Source: Spisula solida (lineage: Eukaryota > Mollusca > Bivalvia > Venerida > Mactridae). Taken from it: a stretch of 64,000 nucleotides of DNA. A model generated the notes under the pieces. That model was not told the DNA's origin. It ran no database searches and worked only from the letters and a program-made list of their open reading frames with translations. The stretch is from positions 51,312,761 to 51,376,760 of the forward strand of contig OX365950.1 of assembly GCA_947247005.1 (NCBI GenBank). The letters are read 5' to 3'. Of this stretch, positions 58,967 to 64,000 are shown in pieces. A program made the translations under genes and the position numbers. Every line of letters begins with the position of its first letter. Position 1 is the first letter of the stretch.

Positions 58967-59009
58967 AACAGTGTTATATAATACTGTCTCATAATGCTGT
59001 GTAAATAGT

Positions 59010-59197
59010 CAGGGGTTCCACTAGCCTCTGAATCTGAAGGGTCATTTTGATACTTTTGGCCTATAAATTTTATAGGCAAAATACCCATGATTTTAAGAGA
59101 AAGTTTCCCTTCAAACCCAAATCTTGAGGGTTAAAATGCGTCTTTTTTTTAAATTTCAAGGGTCAAAAACCTACTCCCGAGTCAACTGGAACCCCTG
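59010..59197. mobile_element. hAT-like MITE in the ZMAT2 3' UTR
   Basis: CAGGGGTTCCA / TGGAACCCCTG ends bound 188 bases with direct flanks AATAGT. Inverse-orientation relative of 4890-5085. It begins 44 bases after the ZMAT2 stop. Confidence 0.75.
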
Positions 59198-59508
59198 AAT
59201 AGTGTAACTGTATGCTGGTTGTCGAGAATAGATTTTGTTGATAAATCATGATAATATACTGTCGCATATATGTTTTCAGACTCACGAAAACTGTCGGCCT
59301 TTATTGACAAATATTGTGGAGAAGGCATTGTGTTGATAAATCATTATGATATGCTGTCTGATATGCAGGGTTCTCACTAGGGGCTAAATTTCAACGATCA
59401 TTGTGAAGATTTTGTACACGATTTTACTATTTTATCTCCAAAATACCTATAATATAAAGAATAATCGACCCTTTAGTCTATCCTGAGTAGGGTCAACATC
59501 TGACTGTT

Positions 59509-60455
59509 AGCTCCACTATTCGTAGAATAAGGGGAGCTATTGCAGTCACCCGAGCGTTGGCGTAACACTTTTGTTAAAGTTTAGGTACAGGTTTTTTAAC
59601 CTCTTATATTCACTAAGTCTTTTAAGATATTGCTTTCATACTTTGCATACATGTTCACCATCATGACCCCAACCCATATGCAGGAGTAGGTAACTGTATC
59701 AGGCATTTTGTTGAAATTATGCCTTTTTTCTACTTAGTGCAAATGTTAAAGTTTAGGTACAGGTTTTTTAACCTCTAATATCTTCATAGTGCATTGACAT
59801 ATTGCTTTGATACTTTGCATACTTGTTCACCATCATGACCTTAACCCATACACTGGGGTAGGTAACTCTATTAAGCAATTTGGTGAAGTTATGCCCACTT
59901 TTTTCAACTTAGTGCAAATGTTAAAGTTTAGGTACAGGTTTTTTTACCTAAAATATTTTCGAAGTGCATTCACATATTGCTTTGCATACTTGTTCTCCAT
60001 CATGACCCCAACCGCTACACAGGGGTGGGTAACTCTATCGAGCATTTTGTTGAAATTATGCCCCCTTTTGGACTTGGAAATGCAAATGTTAAAGTTTAGG
60101 TACAGATTTTTTAACCTAATATGTTCAAAGTGCATTGATATGTTGTTTTGATACTTTGCATTCTTGGTTACCATCATGACCCCAACCCCTGCACAGGAAA
60201 AGATAACTATTTAGCATTTTTTTGAAATTATGCCCCCTTTTGGACTAAAAAATCCTTATTTGTTTACCTAAATGACTGATAGGACCTACACATGAGTAGG
60301 TAATGGTCCTGCATAATTTGTCCAAATTATCCCCCTTTTTCGACTTAGAAGCCCCAACCTCTACACTGCAGAGGTAAATGCTGCTGTTATGAAGCATTTT
60401 GTTTTGAATATATAATGCTTGCACTATCCTAGCATGGCCCTGCGAATAGTGGAGC
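59509..60455. mobile_element. Element with GCTCCACTATTCG ends and four ~170-bp tandem units
   Basis: The ends AGCTCCACTATTCG (59509) and CGAATAGTGGAGC (60443) are inverted. Between them GTTTAGGTACAGGTTTTTT recurs at about 59579, 59750, 59926 and 60094 (period 168-176). It has the same plan as the other tandem-core elements but unrelated sequence. Confidence 0.75.
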
Positions 60456-61794
60456 GCGCTGTTCATGGACAGCTCTTGTTGAAATATATGGGGGTCTCAT
60501 GAAACCCCTGGACATGGTTAACTTTAAGGTGCTTAAAATATTAATCAAATTTAACCAGCTATTCCAATAGACTGTTGCATCCTGTATTGTATGATGCACA
60601 TTGTTATACAGAAAGACTTATTGCATATGGCACAGAGTATTCAGATTGTAATTTAAAGCCACATTAGGCCGTTTAAGGCTATTTTCAAAAAGCAATAACT
60701 TTGTAACCTATTTGAAGAGCCATTGATTTTGAGCACTTGAGTTGAGTCCCAAAGGTCAAAAACAAAATAAGATAGAGAAAATGAAATACAACCTCCAGTT
60801 GGGTTGTTTACAAAATAATGATTTGTAAACAAAAATGCACAATTTATAATCTAAGGGAAGCAACTCTTGCAATACAATACAATACCTTTAATTAGTATTT
60901 TGTCATCCATACATTTTACTTAAATGTGATTTTTGGCATACTATTTCGACAGATACATTTAACATTCTGTCGTCAATTATTGGTCATTTGTTAAAAACAT
61001 CCTAAGTACTTGTAATTAGTCTATTTACTGGATAATAAGAAAAAAGGTCTTGGGGAGAGAATGTGGCTCAAGGTGCTACTGTATTATGTGTTGATGTCAG
61101 ACTGATCGAGGAGGAATCATGTTTTCAAAGTATAGTACGGAGAATTTGACACGATTCTCGATTATCATTATTGAACAGCTGATATATTGTCTATATTTAT
61201 ATCCCCGGTTGTATGTTTTCATTAGTGGGAAGTATCACAAAGATGTTCGAGGTTCAATACCAACACTTTAAAGGACCGCTATTGCACGATTTGCTGGCAG
61301 AAATTTATATACTCAACGCAAGAACCTTGTAATGTATTCCTACATAAAGGTCAGGATCGGGTAAAACTTTCGTGCTATACATTCATCATATATGTAGGAA
61401 GTATTTAACCTTCTGGTAGTTATATATAGTGTTATCATTGGTAATGGAATATTGCAGATGATTTGTTGTGGGTACAGGGCACGTGTCACTTGTCCCTGAA
61501 TGGGTACCATTGTGCCACTAAAATAATGTTTCTAAATCTTCCCCATCTAACTATGTCATTCAAGTGCCTGTGAAGTTCTTAGTCACTTTTTGCTCACATT
61601 TGATTTCAATGTTGGTAATCTTAAATTTAGCCAAGTTTAATGTTCAACGTGACATGCATGAATATTACACTCAAACTTGAGGTTCTAACATAACTGTTGT
61701 CTGGCTGAAGAAATTTTGTGGATGTATTTATTGTATAATTTTGCCAGTTTTTACCATTGAAAACTTTGTTTTGTGAATATGATGTCATGTGATG

Positions 61795-61800
61795 AATAAA
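61795..61800 (+). promoter_or_regulatory. AATAAA, candidate distal ZMAT2 polyadenylation signal
   Basis: A canonical AATAAA in a typical T-rich, AAAACTTT-containing 3'-end context. It is the first canonical hexamer I noticed after the ZMAT2 stop, 2.8 kb away. ZMAT2 may therefore have a long, repeat-bearing 3' UTR; a nearer variant signal is equally possible. Confidence 0.3.
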
Positions 61801-61897
61801 AACTTTAAAAACAAACCATTACACTTTGTGTTGTAGAATAGAAGATAATTTCACTAATTTCTGCAAGTTTGCTTAAAAAATCTGCCTGAGCACTAAC

Positions 61898-62099
61898 TAA
61901 AGCCTAGGTCCCAATGAACATTTTTTGCCTTAGCCTTGTACTCCTATTGAAATGAATTCATCACAATTCCTTCCGATATGATCATATTACAAACTGACTC
62001 ATGACTTCCCCGAAGCTTCCCCATGTTCCCGATAACTCATAAATTTCCATCAGGAGTACATCACCGAGGCAAAAAATGCTCAGAGGGATCTAGGCTTAA
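61898..62099. mobile_element. MITE with TAAAGCCTAGGTCC ends, copy 3
   Basis: Inverse-orientation copy (TAAAGCCTAGGTCCCAATGA ... CAGAGGGATCTAGGCTTAA), somewhat shorter at 202 bases. It lies between the ZMAT2 and right-edge gene 3' ends. Confidence 0.8.
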
Positions 62100-62464
62100 G
62101 TGAAATGGCCCCATGATAATATAGTTTACTCCATGCTCTACTCAACTTAGCATGAAACCTGATTTACTCCATAACAGTGACACGCTTATTAAAATCACCA
62201 CTTTACTTTTCAGACAATATACTCTGCTTTCTTTTAGGCTATGATCTAATGTAAATTTATAAATATGTATGTAGAACACCCAACTTTTCACGGTTTGAAG
62301 TTTGAGCACAAAAATGAGGAGTAGAGCATGAAAAACACTTTATCATGGGGCCTGCTGTAATGTATAAAGAAGGCGTTGTTTGTACTGAAACAAATTTAAT
62401 GAATACTAAATTTGTTATCAAAAGTAAGCCAAAGTTGATATCTCAATACAGTGTGCACAGTGTC

Positions 62465-62470
62465 TTTATT
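62465..62470 (-). promoter_or_regulatory. AATAAA signal for the right-edge minus-strand gene
   Basis: TTTATT on the plus strand reads AATAAA on the minus strand, about 410 bases after the stop at 62878. It fits a normal 3' UTR for the two-exon partial gene. Confidence 0.45.
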
Positions 62471-62877
62471 ACACTCACAATCAAATTTTATCTTGAGGCT
62501 TCAGTGGCAATATGAGTGCCAATGTTAAAAACATTGCAAAGTAACAACTTGCAGGTATAGACAGAACACAAGTAAATTGAAAACACAAACACATTCCATT
62601 CTTGCTCCAACAGACAAAAATTTCAGAAACAGTCAAACTATTGATATACAAATTATAATGTATTTCATTCAAACAAAAATAAAAACTAACTACAGCATAA
62701 CACGAAATCACTTCCTGTTTCTTGAATGTGTATATATGACATTTTATGGCTAAATTACGTAAACATATGGACACTTGACTATTGCGGAGTTAACATTGAC
62801 ACTGTGAAGTCAAATCCTCTCCAAAGTTAGGGAAGAATCACCGACCGCTTCACTAATATGTCAATATCTTCACTGAT

Positions 62878-63723
62878 TTAACTTTGAAATATGAAGTCGT
62901 CGTCTTCATTAAATAACTGTTCAAACTGTTGACTCATACTTCTAGCATCACTGTTGGTTGCCTTGGTTACCATTCTGAAAGAAACAACCATTAAGAGATA
63001 TTAAAATTAGTGCCCACTGTGGCATATAAATTACCTCCCTTTACGATAAAGCCTGATGCATACACAGGTACTGAAATAATGGCTGATAAATTGGCACTTA
63101 ATTTTATCTTTATATTGTATATTCACTCATGGGGTCATGTTGCCTCAATCGGTACCGTTAAGCTTGATGTCCCTGACAAGTAGAGTAAACCAGTGATTTA
63201 TTTTGGGAAACGGACCGGGTCTGGTCAAATTGGGGAAAAATCATGTCGCTTTTGTCTGAATTGGGAATTTAATTTTGAGTATAACATATATCTATATCTG
63301 AATGACAAACTCAGTTTAACAATTAACACTATAAAAGAGTTTGTTAGTCAGAAATATACAGACCTGGTATTTTTCAGGTCTGTGCCTGATTTCAGGTTTT
63401 TGAATCCTGAATTTTCCTTCTTTGTTCATATTGAAATGCAGTGTTTCAGGCTTTGAAACTGGGATTTTTTATTATGACTATGATTGCTAATTACCAGGCC
63501 TGATATATAACATTATCTTTATATATGAAATTTTAGGTTTGGATAGGGAAAATCATCATTATTTTCAATTGGGAACGGGTCCTTTTACGGGTACCAATCA
63601 AAGAGGGGAAAAAATAGCTGTAAATTATGAGTACCTGGTAGTTGTATATAGTCCTTTAGTCTGTTTATGTGGTAATGTTACATCACTGAACATATCATGT
63701 ATATCCAAGTCAACACCAGCTAC
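62878..63723 (-). CDS. Last two coding exons of an unidentified protein (partial)
   Basis: The penultimate exon is 63723-63635 and the final exon 62974-62878, with the stop TAA at 62880-62878. The acceptors (AACAG and TTTCAG), the donor (GTACTC) and the phases agree: 89 bases from phase 0 leave two bases that complete an Arg codon in the next exon. The 61 residues read VAGVDLDIHDMFSDVTLPHK followed by QTKGLYTTTRM, and end FEQLFNEDDDFIFQS. The tail is acidic and looks like a conserved C-terminus of a cytosolic or nuclear protein, but I do not recognise the family. Upstream exons lie beyond 64000. The 3' UTR is about 410 bases if the signal at 62465-62470 is used. Confidence 0.6.
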
Positions 63724-64000
63724 CTGTTAGACAAAATCAGACGTTAGATACAGTACTATTTCATTGGTGCAATTAACTATTTCTGAAAAAAACAGAAAAT
63801 CTGCCTGAAAATTTGTCAATTTCTAGAGAAAACTAGAGCTGTCGCCATTCGGCAGACTAATATACCCCCGCAACCAAAGTGCCAAAATTCATCGCAGCGC
63901 AAATTCATTCTTCATGCACATCTATATGTTGAGGTTGTTTATCTGTGAAAGTTTGAGCGAAATCCTGCCAAAACTGTTTTGGTATACAGGTATTTACCTG

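Larger units (their letters stand above)
58967..62877. other. ZMAT2 3' UTR and space to the right-edge gene
   Basis: No further coding sequence was recognised. It holds a CAGGGGTTCCA MITE (59010-59197), a tandem-repeat element (59509-60455), a TAAAGCC MITE (61898-62099) and opposed AATAAA signals at 61795 (+) and 62465 (-). Confidence 0.55.

Overview
The window is nuclear DNA of a marine invertebrate, most probably a bivalve mollusc. Its genes have many short exons with GT-AG introns, the DNA is AT-rich, and the introns are crowded with short transposable elements. Several of these look like repeats known from bivalves, especially the elements that begin AACAAGAGGGCCC, carry a 145-bp tandem core and end in a hairpin plus CTAA. 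The species cannot be named from the sequence.

Five protein-coding genes can be supported. (1) NUP58 (nucleoporin p58/p45), plus strand, 12 coding exons between 18612 and 30534, 597 residues. (2) A FAM114A-family gene, minus strand, 12 coding exons between 54237 and 33715, 778 residues. (3) A four-exon gene on the plus strand (38396-40849) for a 110-residue secreted cysteine-rich protein, lying wholly inside a FAM114A intron. (4) ZMAT2, plus strand, six coding exons between 55120 and 58966, 199 residues. (5) The last two coding exons of an unidentified minus-strand gene (62878-63723) that runs off the right edge. All exon joins were worked out by hand from splice sites and reading phase, and each of the four complete models closes in frame.

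Layout. 1-8040: no recognised gene; foldback elements, MITEs, a SINE and one possible 8-codon first exon. 8040-11660: a decayed LINE (endonuclease plus reverse transcriptase) split by a 1,004-bp DNA transposon and an 87-bp foldback. 11660-18611: non-coding, with two TA-flanked mariner-type elements. 18612-30534: NUP58, with element ends close to several splice acceptors. 30535-33714: space between convergent genes. 33715-54237: FAM114A, with tandem-core elements, the nested gene, nested hAT-like and pogo-like elements and a six-copy 37-bp minisatellite. 54238-55119: shared upstream region of the head-to-head pair FAM114A/ZMAT2. 55120-58966: ZMAT2. 58967-62877: probable ZMAT2 3' UTR, a tandem-repeat element and MITEs.

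The genes do not form a pathway. NUP58 belongs to the central transport channel of the nuclear pore, ZMAT2 to the spliceosome, and FAM114A relatives to Rab2/Golgi trafficking. The most novel items are the nested cysteine-rich gene and the structured tandem-core elements, whose terminal hairpin seems to be kept by paired changes between families.
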